Source of the DNA: Clostridia bacterium
GTDB lineage: Bacteria; Bacillota; Sulfobacillia; SLMV01
DNA length: 41,883 nucleotides
Reading direction: 5' to 3'
Assembly (NCBI GenBank): GCA_003551215.1
Contig: PUMD01000153.1
Span: forward strand, 1-41,883
A program made the position numbers and the translations under genes. Of the stretch, positions 32,406 through 40,650 are shown one piece after another. The notes beneath the pieces were generated by a model, which searched no databases, was not told where the DNA came from, and saw only the letters and a list, made by a program, of their open reading frames with translations. How positions within the stretch are numbered: the stretch's first letter is position 1; the number at the start of each line of letters is the position of its first letter.

Positions 32406-32434
32406 TTGATTTTGGCCCCAGCACAGGTTAAAAT
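32406..32434 (+). promoter_or_regulatory. sigma-A type promoter of the structured RNA/GTPase unit
   Basis: TTGATT, a 17-nt spacer and TAAAAT. Both boxes are near consensus with ideal spacing, among the best vegetative promoters I see in the window. Transcription should begin near 32440. Confidence 0.65.
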
Positions 32435-32439
32435 AGGCT

Positions 32440-32679
32440 GTCGCAATTTTGGAAGGGAGCCGAGTACGCATGTTCCCAGGCAGGTCGCGAATCTATGCCC
32501 TTTTGATGGTGCAGCGCCGTCGGTACGGCGGAACAATGCTCACCTCCGGGGCAGTAGTGTGCCCCCACATCATTGACCTGTTCCCCTAAGGAAGTGGTGC
32601 ATCCGGCTTACAGTACAGCTGAAGGCACCGTGGATAAACCGCTTATCTGCCCACCGGGAACTGTTCGGTGGGCCTTTTT
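32440..32679 (+). ncRNA. ~240-nt structured RNA or leader of unknown family
   Basis: Bounded by a strong promoter and a strong terminator, with no supported frame inside. Hairpins seen: GCCGT-CGGT-ACGGC, GGGGCA-GUAGUG-UGCCCC and UUCC-CCUAA-GGAA. Long-range pairs: GGUGC-AGC with GCU-GAAG-GCACC, and 5' GUUCCC-A-GGCAG (32472-32483) with 3' CUGCC-CACC-GGGAAC (32647-32661). The last pair uses the terminator bases and is mutually exclusive with it. It may be a free small RNA (6S-like closed shape) or a cis-acting attenuator of the GTPase gene 24 bp downstream. I do not recognise the family. Confidence 0.5.
32649..32679 (+). terminator. intrinsic terminator upstream of the GTPase gene
   Basis: GCCCACC, an 11-nt loop and GGTGGGC form a perfect seven-pair stem, followed by C and five T. 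It lies directly ahead of the GTPase ribosome site, so expression of that gene by this promoter requires read-through. Confidence 0.8.
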
Positions 32680-32702
32680 GATGGTTGAAAGGAGCACCCC
32701 TC

Positions 32703-33638
32703 ATGCCTATACCCGCAGATGTTGTGCGCAGAAAACTGAAAAAGCAGATCAAGGGACTGTCGCAGGAAGACAGGATAAGGCTTCTGCAGCAGACCCTCGA
32801 TGAGCTTCCCGGATACACCTCGGGACCGTACGGACGCCTGAAAAACTGGATCAAACAGCAGATGCAGGGGGCGCAGAAACAGCGGGAGGTGGTGCACCAG
32901 GAAAGCTTCATGGTGAGAAAGCAGGGCGACTGCACGGCAGCCCTGGTAGGAGCACCCAACTGCGGCAAATCCTCCCTGCTGCAAAGTCTCACGGGCCGCC
33001 AGGTGCGCATCGGAAGCTATCCCTACACCACCCTGAAGCCGGTAGATGGGATGCTGAAGATGCACGGTGCCTATATACAGCTGGTAGAGATACCCGGCCT
33101 GCTGGCTGGGGCGGCCCAGGGAAAGGGCGATGGTCCGGCCTTCCTTTCCGCCCTCCGGGCAGCCGATGTGGCCGTATTCGTGGGCGCGCTTACCGACTGG
33201 GGATTCGAGCAGTTCTGTGACGTCTGCAGTGTGGTTGAGCAGGCGGGCATCGACCTCCCCCGCCTCATCGCCGTCAGCAAGGCCGACATGGACGGCGCCG
33301 ACCGGGTTGCAGACCGCTACCGACAGGCCTTCGGGCAGTACAACCCGGTTGAGATTTCAGTGAAGACCACAAAAGGCCTCGATGATCTGCGAAGCAGGCT
33401 CTGGCAGCTGACCGGACTGATGCGGGTGTTCCCCCGCGTACCCGGCGAAAGCTCCGATGATGCCATCATACTGGGGAAAAACAGCACCGTGCGGGACTTC
33501 GCCGCGGCTATCCACGGTCAGCTGGCCGGCGAGCTCGCCCGCGCCCGGGTCTGGGGATCATCGGCCAAGTTCCCCGGACAGACGGTCCCCGCGGATCACA
33601 AGCTGCAGGACGGCGACACCGTGCAGCTGAGGATATAG
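32703..33638 (+). CDS. DRG/Obg-like GTPase with C-terminal TGS domain
   Basis: 311 residues from the ATG at 32703 (AAAGGAG 8 nt upstream; a TTG at 32685 lacks a site). A basic helical N-terminus of ~75 residues precedes the G domain: G1 GAPNCGKSS (83-91), G2 YPYTTLKP, G3 VEIPG and G4 AVSKAD. A TGS domain closes the protein (residues ~245-311: IILGKNSTVRDFAAAIHG, then WGSSAKFPGQTV and LQDGDTVQLRI). G3 has Glu for the usual Asp (DxxG) and G4 has Ser for Asn (NKxD), both departures from the canon. The layout matches archaeal/eukaryotic-type DRG proteins, which associate with ribosomes; the role in bacteria is not established. Confidence 0.88.
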   Translation: MPIPADVVRRKLKKQIKGLSQEDRIRLLQQTLDELPGYTSGPYGRLKNWIKQQMQGAQKQREVVHQESFMVRKQGDCTAALVGAPNCGKSSLLQSLTGRQVRIGSYPYTTLKPVDGMLKMHGAYIQLVEIPGLLAGAAQGKGDGPAFLSALRAADVAVFVGALTDWGFEQFCDVCSVVEQAGIDLPRLIAVSKADMDGADRVADRYRQAFGQYNPVEISVKTTKGLDDLRSRLWQLTGLMRVFPRVPGESSDDAIILGKNSTVRDFAAAIHGQLAGELARARVWGSSAKFPGQTVPADHKLQDGDTVQLRI

Positions 33639-33964
33639 AAAGCACGAGATCAGGCAGCCCGGCGGTCCCTGCAGCCACCGCTGAGGCGGCAGCGGGGACC
33701 GTCACCTGCCCGGACCCGACCCCAGAGCATTCCCTGATCAGAAAATGAAGGTCTTCGCTCGCCCCGGCTGCCGGTGCGGCTTTCTGATGATACCCGCACT
33801 TTTGCACCTGTCAGATGCTGCAACAATCAGCTAACCAGACAGCGGTATGCTGTGACAGAGCTGAAAAAAGATGATATTATCTAGCTGTGCTAAAAATCTT
33901 TCCCTCGGGGACCCTGCTTGACCTCAGTCTCACGGCCTGGTCCTCCTGGCACTGAACTGGAGGA
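33639..33964. other. intergenic region between the GTPase and the lipoprotein
   Basis: No gene seen in these 326 bp. A hairpin at 33663-33701 (CGGTCCC with GGGACCG, inner CCGC with GCGG) probably ends the GTPase transcript, though without a T-tract. The AT-richer stretch 33840-33900 should hold the promoter of the next unit. Confidence 0.45.
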
Positions 33965-35299
33965 ATGTCCTTGCCCCCAAAAACAGCAGCAGTAGCCATT
34001 TTTTTGCTGGTTGTCGTTGTTTCTGCCAGCTGCCGGCCCGCCGGCGAAACCGCCGCGGCTGAGATTCCGCTGCCGCCGAGGGAGCCCATCCCCCTGCGCG
34101 CCGCCGAGGGCCTGGATGTGGCGGCGGCTGAAGCCCACGGTATTCAAAAAGCCCTCCGGGACAGCTGGCAGGAGATCTTGCTCTTGTCAGGTGAAGAAAA
34201 TCCCGGGCAGGAGTTAGAACTCACCCCGCATTCCTTTGATTTTTTGGCAGACTGGGCTGCGTCACCCGCCGACAGCGAGAAACTGGCCTTTATCCTTCAC
34301 CGCGAAGCGGAAGAGGCGCCCTACAGCATCGCAGGGTACGTCAGCAGCGGCGACCGCCGCGTGCATTTTCTCCGCCTGCTGCCAGGTACCGCGCACACGC
34401 TCACCTGGGCTCCTGCTTCGTCAAAAATAGCCTACATCGTATCGAAGGGCGGCGACGGCCTGTTCTGTGGGCTGTACATCGACGATACTGACGGCAGCCA
34501 GTCCGGGACAGGTGTGGACGAAGCCCAGCTGCAGTTTATGCAGCTTGCAGCTAAAGCTGAATCCCTGACCTGGGATGATGGGGATGCAGCAGCAGTGCAG
34601 CTGCGCACGGAGGAAGGACAGCCGCTTTTGGGCCAGCTGCGGTTGAACGCTTCAGAAAGACCCCTTTTTATCCTGCGGGAGGGAATTGAGGGCCCGACCG
34701 AAGTGTGGGACCTGTCAGATGACAGGCTGCTCTTTACATCAAAAGAGGTCGTAGAGGAACTGACTGCCCGGTGGAATCACCTGACAGAAGGGATGGATAC
34801 CGCTCCCCTGGGGAGGCAGCTTATGCCGGAGTGTTTTCAGACGGTGATCACAGCGCACTATGCAGAAGGCTGCGGTCGCATGGCGGTCTTTCTGCGCGGC
34901 CCCTATCTGGCGGCGGTTGATCTCTCCGGTCTGGCCGTCTTCGACTGCACGAGCAGGATGCTTTCTGCAGTGGCGGTGGGACTGCCTGGGCTGCCCGACG
35001 GAGCCCCCGTCTGGTGTCCGGAGCACCGTCGCCTGGCCTACACCCTGGCTGACGCCACCGGGCCGCACAGCAACCTGGTGGTGGCGGATAGCAGCGGGGG
35101 CGCCTTCGAGGTCTTCGGTGAGTTCCGGGAGGTGTTTGCCCGGGCTGGAATCCAGCACCGCGAGGATCTGCAATTTGGGCGAATCCGTTGGCAGGAAGAC
35201 GAGATACTTACGTTTAACCTTGAATGGGACGACAGTGTCTTTGACGCAAGGCTGAATCTGGCGACGCACACTCTCGACATCACTGCAAAAACCCAGTAG
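33965..35299 (+). CDS. lipoprotein of unknown function with propeller-like repeats
   Basis: 444 residues. The signal peptide ends VSASC (Cys ~23), so it is a predicted lipoprotein, followed by an Ala/Pro-rich linker. The body (residues ~85-440) contains several segments of the type hydrophobic strand-turn-AYI or TLTWAP (for example TLTWAPASSKIAYI, SLTWDDGDAAAV, PVWCPEHRRLAYTL), which recall TolB/WD40-like propeller blades. No enzyme motif was found. GGAGG is only 1 nt from the ATG, so a TTG two codons later (33971) is an equally likely start. It precedes the gamma-glutamyltransferase-like gene by 44 bp on the same strand and is probably co-expressed. Confidence 0.75.
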   Translation: MSLPPKTAAVAIFLLVVVVSASCRPAGETAAAEIPLPPREPIPLRAAEGLDVAAAEAHGIQKALRDSWQEILLLSGEENPGQELELTPHSFDFLADWAASPADSEKLAFILHREAEEAPYSIAGYVSSGDRRVHFLRLLPGTAHTLTWAPASSKIAYIVSKGGDGLFCGLYIDDTDGSQSGTGVDEAQLQFMQLAAKAESLTWDDGDAAAVQLRTEEGQPLLGQLRLNASERPLFILREGIEGPTEVWDLSDDRLLFTSKEVVEELTARWNHLTEGMDTAPLGRQLMPECFQTVITAHYAEGCGRMAVFLRGPYLAAVDLSGLAVFDCTSRMLSAVAVGLPGLPDGAPVWCPEHRRLAYTLADATGPHSNLVVADSSGGAFEVFGEFREVFARAGIQHREDLQFGRIRWQEDEILTFNLEWDDSVFDARLNLATHTLDITAKTQ

Positions 35300-35343
35300 A
35301 GCAATCTTTTTTGCGCAAACCGGGACGGGAGGCGTCATACCCC

Positions 35344-37113
35344 ATGAGAGACGACTTTGCCACTTCCCGAGAAGACAGGCTGACGGCCCGCCCCCTGGTC
35401 ATGGGCAGGACCGGAGTAATCGCAGCCGGCCATCACCTGGCCACGGCTGCCGGCTTCCACATACTACGTGCGGGAGGCAATGCGGTGGATGCGGGGGTGG
35501 CAGCGGGAGTGGCCATCAATGTACTGCTTTATGACCGCACTAACTTCGCCGGGGTTGCCCCGATCATTGTCTACCACGCCCGGACCGACACCAGGGTATA
35601 CCTCGACGGGCTCGGTGTGTGGCCCAGGCTGGCTGACATCGACGAGGTGCGCCGCCGCGGAGTATCCGAGGGCATACTCCGTTCGGTCACCCCGGGAGCC
35701 CCGGACAGCTGGATGACTGCCCTGCAGCGTTTCGGCACCATGTCGCTGGGCGAAGTCCTGGCTCCGGCCAAGGAGCTGGCAGAGGGCGGGGCTGCAGTGT
35801 CAAGGCAGGTGGCAGCTGACCTTAAGACCCGGGCGCAGAACCTCGAGGCTGTGGATCCGGAGGCCCGCAGGATATTTTTCCCAGGCGATCGCGCTCCCCG
35901 GGTGGGCGAAAAGGTGATTCAAAAGGATCTGGCGGATCTTTTCGATCAGCTGGCAGCCGAGGAGGCTGCGGCCCTGCAGGATGGGTTAAGCCGCGAGGAC
36001 GCCATCGGACGCGCCCGGGATTACTTTTACCGCGGGCCGGTGGCGGAGAAAATCGACCAGTTTCACCGGGAAAACGGAGGCTGGATGAGGTACGAGGACC
36101 TGGCGTCGCACCGGGTGGAGGTATCAGCTCCGCTGCACACCACCTACCGGGGTTACGATATCTACACCTGCGGCCCGTGGTGCCAGGGCCCCATGCTGCT
36201 GCAGTTTCTCTGTGTTTTGGAAAACTTCGATCTGGATGATATGTCGCCTGCGAGCGCGGAGTATCTGCATCTTCTGACCGAGGCTATGGATCTTGTTTTC
36301 GCCGACAGGGAGAACTTCTACGGCGACCCACGCCACCTGGAGATACCGGTGCGCGGGCTGATCTGCAAGGATTACGCCGCTGAGCGGGCGGCGCTTATAG
36401 ATGCCCGCCAGGCCGCCGGGCGGATGCCGGATCCCGGCAACCCGTGGCGCTACGAACCGGAGGCAGAAACACGGGATGTGCAGCCGGTGGATGTGGACCG
36501 CTACCGCACCGATACAGCGAGGATAAAGGGAGATACCAGCTACGTGTCGGTAGTTGATGAGCAGGGGAACATTTTCTCAGCCACCCCCAGCGACCCTGTA
36601 TTCTGGACTCCCATCATACCCGGGCTGGGACTGTCCTGCTCGGGACGAGGCAAGCAGTCGCGGACAGAACCCGACCATCCAAGCTGCATAGCCCCGGGAA
36701 AACGGCCGCGGCTGACCCCGAATCCTGCCCTGATAATGCGCGACGGCGAACCGCTGATGGGGCTGGGCTGCCCGGGAGGAGACGCCCAGACGCAGGGAAT
36801 GCTGCAGGTGTTTTTGAACATGGTGCACTTTGGCATGAATCCACAGGAGGCGGTAGAGGCCCCGCGGGTGATATCGCGCAATTTCCCCAATTCTTTCGCC
36901 CCGCACGCCTATTATCCCGGGCGCCTGGAGGCGGAGGAAAACATTGACCGTCAGATCACCGAAGACCTATCGAGGATGGGCCATCGCGTCCACCAGGTGC
37001 AGAAATGGGCAGCTTCTTCATCCCGGGTTCACGTGGCATTGAAGAACCCGTGCAACGGCACTTTGCTGTCGGCAGCCGATCCGCGGGCGGAGGGTTCGGC
37101 CACAGCCTGGTAG
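35344..37113 (+). CDS. gamma-glutamyltransferase family protein (cytosolic, YwrD-like)
   Basis: 589 residues from the ATG at 35344 (GGGAGG 11 nt upstream; a TTG at 35311 has none). Ntn-hydrolase of the Ggt family, made as a precursor that cleaves itself before a Thr nucleophile. The motif here is KGDTSYVSVVDEQGN with Thr398 as nucleophile. Family landmarks include AAGHHLATAAGFHILRAGGNAVDA at the N-terminus, GAPDSWM, PGKRPRLTPNPALI and GCPGGDAQTQGMLQ (usually GSPGG). There is no signal peptide, unlike periplasmic or secreted Ggt. It probably hydrolyses or transfers gamma-glutamyl groups from glutathione-like or other amide substrates; exact specificity is unknown. Confidence 0.9.
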   Translation: MRDDFATSREDRLTARPLVMGRTGVIAAGHHLATAAGFHILRAGGNAVDAGVAAGVAINVLLYDRTNFAGVAPIIVYHARTDTRVYLDGLGVWPRLADIDEVRRRGVSEGILRSVTPGAPDSWMTALQRFGTMSLGEVLAPAKELAEGGAAVSRQVAADLKTRAQNLEAVDPEARRIFFPGDRAPRVGEKVIQKDLADLFDQLAAEEAAALQDGLSREDAIGRARDYFYRGPVAEKIDQFHRENGGWMRYEDLASHRVEVSAPLHTTYRGYDIYTCGPWCQGPMLLQFLCVLENFDLDDMSPASAEYLHLLTEAMDLVFADRENFYGDPRHLEIPVRGLICKDYAAERAALIDARQAAGRMPDPGNPWRYEPEAETRDVQPVDVDRYRTDTARIKGDTSYVSVVDEQGNIFSATPSDPVFWTPIIPGLGLSCSGRGKQSRTEPDHPSCIAPGKRPRLTPNPALIMRDGEPLMGLGCPGGDAQTQGMLQVFLNMVHFGMNPQEAVEAPRVISRNFPNSFAPHAYYPGRLEAEENIDRQITEDLSRMGHRVHQVQKWAASSSRVHVALKNPCNGTLLSAADPRAEGSATAW

Positions 37114-37174
37114 TGTTCCGTCGGGTCAGAGATCGGTCCTTTTGTACTGAGTCACAATCATGTGATGACGGACT

Positions 37175-37206
37175 CGGGCCTCCGCGACCCGTTCGCGGCG
37201 GGCCCG
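37175..37206. terminator. GC-rich hairpin between convergent genes
   Basis: CGGGCC-t-CCGCG and CGCGG-c-(G)GGCCCG form two stacked perfect stems around a 7-nt loop. The position between the Ggt-like stop and the convergent metal-binding gene suggests a bidirectional terminator, but no T-tract is present. Confidence 0.5.
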
Positions 37207-37298
37207 ACCGACTGCTGAAGCAAACCGAAAGGTAGTGCCGGACTGACGCCCCGGCTGTCCACAGCTGTGCCGTCCTTGGCCCTTGCGGCGCACAGCGT

Positions 37299-38237
37299 TC
37301 AATCAGTCAGGGCTTTTACGAACACGTCAGTATTGTGGCGCATCATGTCGATGTAGGTTTCCGCTCCGCTGCCCTCCTCCCCCAGGTCGTCTGAGTAGAG
37401 GATTCCTCCTATTGGAACGCCGGTCTCGCTGGAGATGCTCTCCATATAACGCGGATCTATGGTGCTTTCTATGAAGACCGCCGGCACCTCCCTGTCCCGG
37501 ATTTCGTCCACTATGCGGGCGATCTGCTGCGGCGTTCCCTCCTCGGGGGCGTTGATCTCCCATATGCCCAGGCAGGTAAAATCGTAGGCCTCTGCATAGT
37601 ACTTGAAACAGTTCTCACTGGTTATGATCACCCGGCGTCCGGCGGGTATGCTCTGAGTTTCTTTACTGATGTACTCATGCAGCTGGGTAAGCTTCTGAGA
37701 GTACTGCTCGGCGTTTTCGCGGTAGTAGCCCTCTCCGTCGGGATCTGTTTCTGTCAGGGCGGCGAGGATAGCCGGCAGGTAGTAATCGCGCACGTGCTCC
37801 GGATTCAACCACAGGTGAGGGTCAGGCTCTTCGGTGCCTTCGAGTGCAATGGTCGGACCATCCTCCGCAGCGGCCACAACGCGGGTCCTGCAGATGTTTT
37901 CCACCAGCTGCCCCAGCCAGGCTTCCAGCCCGTAGCCGTTGACGAAAAATATGTCAGCATCGCTGACTGCCCGGAAATCGCTGGGGACCGGCTCGTATTC
38001 CTCCGGCTCCTCACCTATCGGAACCAGATAGCTGACTTCTGCCCTCTCTCCCACCACCTGCTCGGTAATGTCAGCCAGAATGGATATGCTGGCGACGATC
38101 TCAAGCGTATCTTCCTCAACCGCCTCCTCTGTCGGGCCGCAGGCTCCAAGCACCGCGGCGCTCACTATCACAAAGCCCACTGCTGCAGCTAACATCGACA
38201 GACGGCGGATGTCGACGCTCGGAATTATCCTTCTCAT
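37299..38237 (-). CDS. metal ABC transporter substrate-binding lipoprotein (ZnuA/TroA/PsaA type)
   Basis: 312 residues. Lipoprotein signal with LGAC (Cys33). It is a cluster A-I metal-binding protein: two lobes joined by a long helix. Ligand segments by comparison with Mn-type PsaA: the first reads PIGEEPEEYEP with Glu79 where the family has His (PHEYEP), the second is DPHLWLNPEH (His kept), the third TSENCFKYYAEAY (Glu, the Mn-type choice), and the fourth YSDDLGE (Asp). A Mn/Fe-like site is more likely than Zn, but the His-to-Glu change makes the metal uncertain. The His-rich loop of Zn proteins is absent. Last gene of an ATPase-permease-SBP operon, 42 bp after the permease. Confidence 0.9.
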   Translation of the reverse strand: MRRIIPSVDIRRLSMLAAAVGFVIVSAAVLGACGPTEEAVEEDTLEIVASISILADITEQVVGERAEVSYLVPIGEEPEEYEPVPSDFRAVSDADIFFVNGYGLEAWLGQLVENICRTRVVAAAEDGPTIALEGTEEPDPHLWLNPEHVRDYYLPAILAALTETDPDGEGYYRENAEQYSQKLTQLHEYISKETQSIPAGRRVIITSENCFKYYAEAYDFTCLGIWEINAPEEGTPQQIARIVDEIRDREVPAVFIESTIDPRYMESISSETGVPIGGILYSDDLGEEGSGAETYIDMMRHNTDVFVKALTD

Positions 38238-38279
38238 GACTCCCCCTTTCTCTCAGTTTCGTTTTTAGTGCCGTATGGC

Positions 38280-39122
38280 TCAGTTCGACGGACCGTCCGC
38301 TCTGAATCGGCTCAGTATGAAGGCTATGAGGAAAAGCAAGCTGGTCACGACAACTATCGAACCTCCCGTCGCCACGTCGTATATGAAAGACGCGTAGACC
38401 CCAACCACAGATGCAGCCGCCCCCACTGCAGCAGAGAGGCCGACCATGACCGGCAGTCTTTCGGTCAGCAAAAAAGCAGTGGCCGCCGGGGTGATTAGCA
38501 TGGCGACCACCAGTATGATTCCAACTGTCTGCAGCGACGCCACGATTACAACGGACAAAAGCAGCATCAGTGCGTAATGGATGCGGTCTGTCGCGATACC
38601 CAGCGTCCTGGCTCCCACCGGGTCGAATGTTGAGATGATCAGCTCCCTGTGCAAAAGCAGGATCCCCACAAGGGCGGCTGAGTTTGCCGCCGCCGTCCAC
38701 AGCAGATCACCTCTGGATACCGCCAGAACATTGCCAAATAGGATGTTCCACAGGTTTACCCCTGTCCCCCCTATAGCAGTTATCATGACTATTCCCAACG
38801 CGAAGGCGGCAGTAAACAGTATGCCTATGGCCGTATCGTCATCGATCTTGCTGTTTTGGCTGATGTAACCTATGCCCAGGGCGGTGAGCACGCCGGTGAA
38901 AACGGCACCGAGAAAGTAGCTGATCTGCAGAAGATAGGATATCACCACGCCGGGGAGCACCGCGTGGGATATGGCCTCCCCCATCAGGGCCAGATTGCGC
39001 AGTATGATAAAACACCCTATCACACCGCAGCTTATCCCCACCAGCAGAGCCGCTGCTGTTGCCTGCTGCAGGTAGGTGTACTTCAGCAGCGCTTCGACGA
39101 ATGCGGCCGGTCCGTTAATCAT
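38280..39122 (-). CDS. metal ABC transporter permease (ZnuB/MntB type)
   Basis: 280 residues with about eight hydrophobic helices of the ABC-3 family. Landmarks: GCFIILRNLALMGEAISHAVLPG near residue 35, GILFTAAFALGI, and a C-terminal GIILVVAMLITPAATAFLLTERLPVM. It forms a homodimeric channel for divalent metal (Mn or Zn) with the overlapping ATPase. The start overlaps the ATPase stop by 4 bp. Confidence 0.94.
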   Translation of the reverse strand: MINGPAAFVEALLKYTYLQQATAAALLVGISCGVIGCFIILRNLALMGEAISHAVLPGVVISYLLQISYFLGAVFTGVLTALGIGYISQNSKIDDDTAIGILFTAAFALGIVMITAIGGTGVNLWNILFGNVLAVSRGDLLWTAAANSAALVGILLLHRELIISTFDPVGARTLGIATDRIHYALMLLLSVVIVASLQTVGIILVVAMLITPAATAFLLTERLPVMVGLSAAVGAAASVVGVYASFIYDVATGGSIVVVTSLLFLIAFILSRFRADGPSN

Positions 39123-39886
39123 TGTGGGATCACCAGAAGGTCATCTCCGTCGGCGATTACCGCACCTGAATCCCGATACGCCCTGGCCAGATTGTCGGGG
39201 GTAAGAACCTTGTCCGTTTCTCCAAAGGCGATCATCTCCTGGTTGATCAGCAAAAGCAGATTGAAGTAATCGAAGGCCTTATCCACATTGTGGTGTATGG
39301 CAAAAACCGTGCTGCCCCGTCCAGTCAGCTCCCGCAGCAGGTCGATGATCACCCGCTCGGAAGTATAATCGATGTCGGAAAAGGGCTCATCCAGAAAGAA
39401 CAGTTCGGCCTGCTGGGCCAGAGCCCGGGCCAGAAACACCCGCTGCCTTTCTCCCCCGGAAAGCCTGCCTATCTGACGGTCAACCTTATGCAGCATGCCC
39501 ACCCGCTGCAGCGATTCTTCAACTGCCCTCCGGTCGCCGTCCCGGGCCGGTTGGAGCCTTCGCAGGTGTGAATAGCGGCCCATCATGACCACATCGCGCA
39601 CGGTAACGGGAAAATGGAGGTTTATGTCACTCTGCTGCGGAACGTAGGCGACGGACTGCCCATCAAGACGCGATGGACGTCGATTCAGCAGACGGACAGA
39701 ACCGTTGCAGTTTCCCACCAGACCCATCATTGCCTTCATGAGTGTGGTCTTGCCCGCTCCGTTGGGGCCGATTATACCGGTGAGACTGCCTCTGGGCACT
39801 GAGAAGCTGACGTCATCGACCGCTTTCACCCTGCCGTAGGAGACGGAAAGGTTATTCACTTCAACAGCGCTATCTGTGCACTCCAT
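39119..39886 (-). CDS. metal ABC transporter ATP-binding protein
   Basis: 255 residues. Walker A GPNGAGKTT, Q-loop YVPQQSDI, signature LSGGERQR, Walker B LFFLDEPFSDID and the H-loop AIHHN are all present. It clusters by sequence pattern with MntA/ZnuC-type ATPases of cluster A-I importers. The first gene of the operon; a GGGGGG stretch lies 5 nt ahead of the ATG. The upstream region 39895-39960 is AT-rich and should hold the promoter. I could not identify a clear MntR, Zur or DtxR palindrome there. Confidence 0.94.
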   Translation of the reverse strand: MECTDSAVEVNNLSVSYGRVKAVDDVSFSVPRGSLTGIIGPNGAGKTTLMKAMMGLVGNCNGSVRLLNRRPSRLDGQSVAYVPQQSDINLHFPVTVRDVVMMGRYSHLRRLQPARDGDRRAVEESLQRVGMLHKVDRQIGRLSGGERQRVFLARALAQQAELFFLDEPFSDIDYTSERVIIDLLRELTGRGSTVFAIHHNVDKAFDYFNLLLLINQEMIAFGETDKVLTPDNLARAYRDSGAVIADGDDLLVIPQ

Positions 39887-40649
39887 CGGTGCCCCCCATC
39901 GGGTTAGCTGCAGTAAAAAAAGTTGGTCGTGCTAAAACGTACCTCACTAATTATGTATTCTGATGGTGGGCAGTCGTGCTTGTCCTGAAGAGCAGCTGCT
40001 GCAAGGAAAATCGCGTTCGGCGTCACGTGATGATTCGCACAGACTCCTTGCGGGTGCTTTGTCGATTGCCGAGATGCAACACTGATGGACTTTAAAATTC
40101 ACCCAACCGATGGAGCTGGTGACTGATGGACTCATTTGTTGGACGGTAAAATCTCGGGATGAGATGAGCTCGGGGAAGGATTATGCAGGGTACTGAAAAC
40201 GGGGCACGCGGGCACCGTCAGGTGCGGGCGGTTCATACCGTTGACCGAGGAGAATATCTACAGGTCTCAGTCATCGTCCGGGGGGCAGGAAGTGCTGCCC
40301 CCCCTGTTGATTCTCTGCTCCGGACAGACCGATTAAATCCCCTACCACTGATTGATAACTACCAGACCTTCATGGCCGCTGTGTATCGGGGACCTTGGGA
40401 ATGGGTGCACATAAGGGATTGAAGATTTACACAGCCGACCCGGGGGCATGGGACAATGTCCGGAGTTAATCGGTGAGACAAAAAAGACCGGCGCACAACA
40501 GCCCACCCTTTGGTCAAATGGTACACACGCACAGGGCAGCCTGCAGTTGGGCGAAAATTTCTATGCGTATACGGGGGCGAAACATTGTGGGCGAGGTCAA
40601 CGGGAAAATGCCGCCCGCAGTACTGCAGATTAAGGACCGCAGGGGAGAT
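39887..40649. other. gene-poor interval with decayed sequence
   Basis: About 760 bp without an intact gene. The left part (39900-39960) is AT-rich and likely regulatory for the metal importer. The right part (40183-40650) carries the possible propeptide remnant described separately. Confidence 0.45.
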
Positions 40650-40650
40650 T
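40183..40650 (+). pseudogene. possible remnant of an S53 (kumamolisin-type) peptidase propeptide
   Basis: A 79-codon frame (40183-40422, GGGAAGG ahead of its ATG) reads HRQVRAVHTVDRGEYLQVSVIVRG, much like the start of Pro-kumamolisin domains (ADP-x-E-x-x-x-V-x-V-x-LR). Beyond its stop, two other frames give LQLGENFYAYTG (40540-40580) and RGRNIVGEVNGKMPPAVLQI (40565-40630), which resemble the later F-G-V-x-L and R-G-R-x-G-x-V-x-x-P-x-x-L segments in the correct order. No catalytic domain follows. If correct, this is the frameshifted and truncated front of a secreted acid protease gene. Resemblance is by memory only. Confidence 0.3.

Noticed and set aside
32440..32679. RNase P RNA, SRP RNA, tmRNA or T-box leader
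   Set aside because: No GAGGAAAGUC-type RNase P core, no GGAAG-x-AGC SRP apical motif, no tRNA-like ends and no T-box AGGGUGGNACC sequence. 6S RNA remains possible but unproven.
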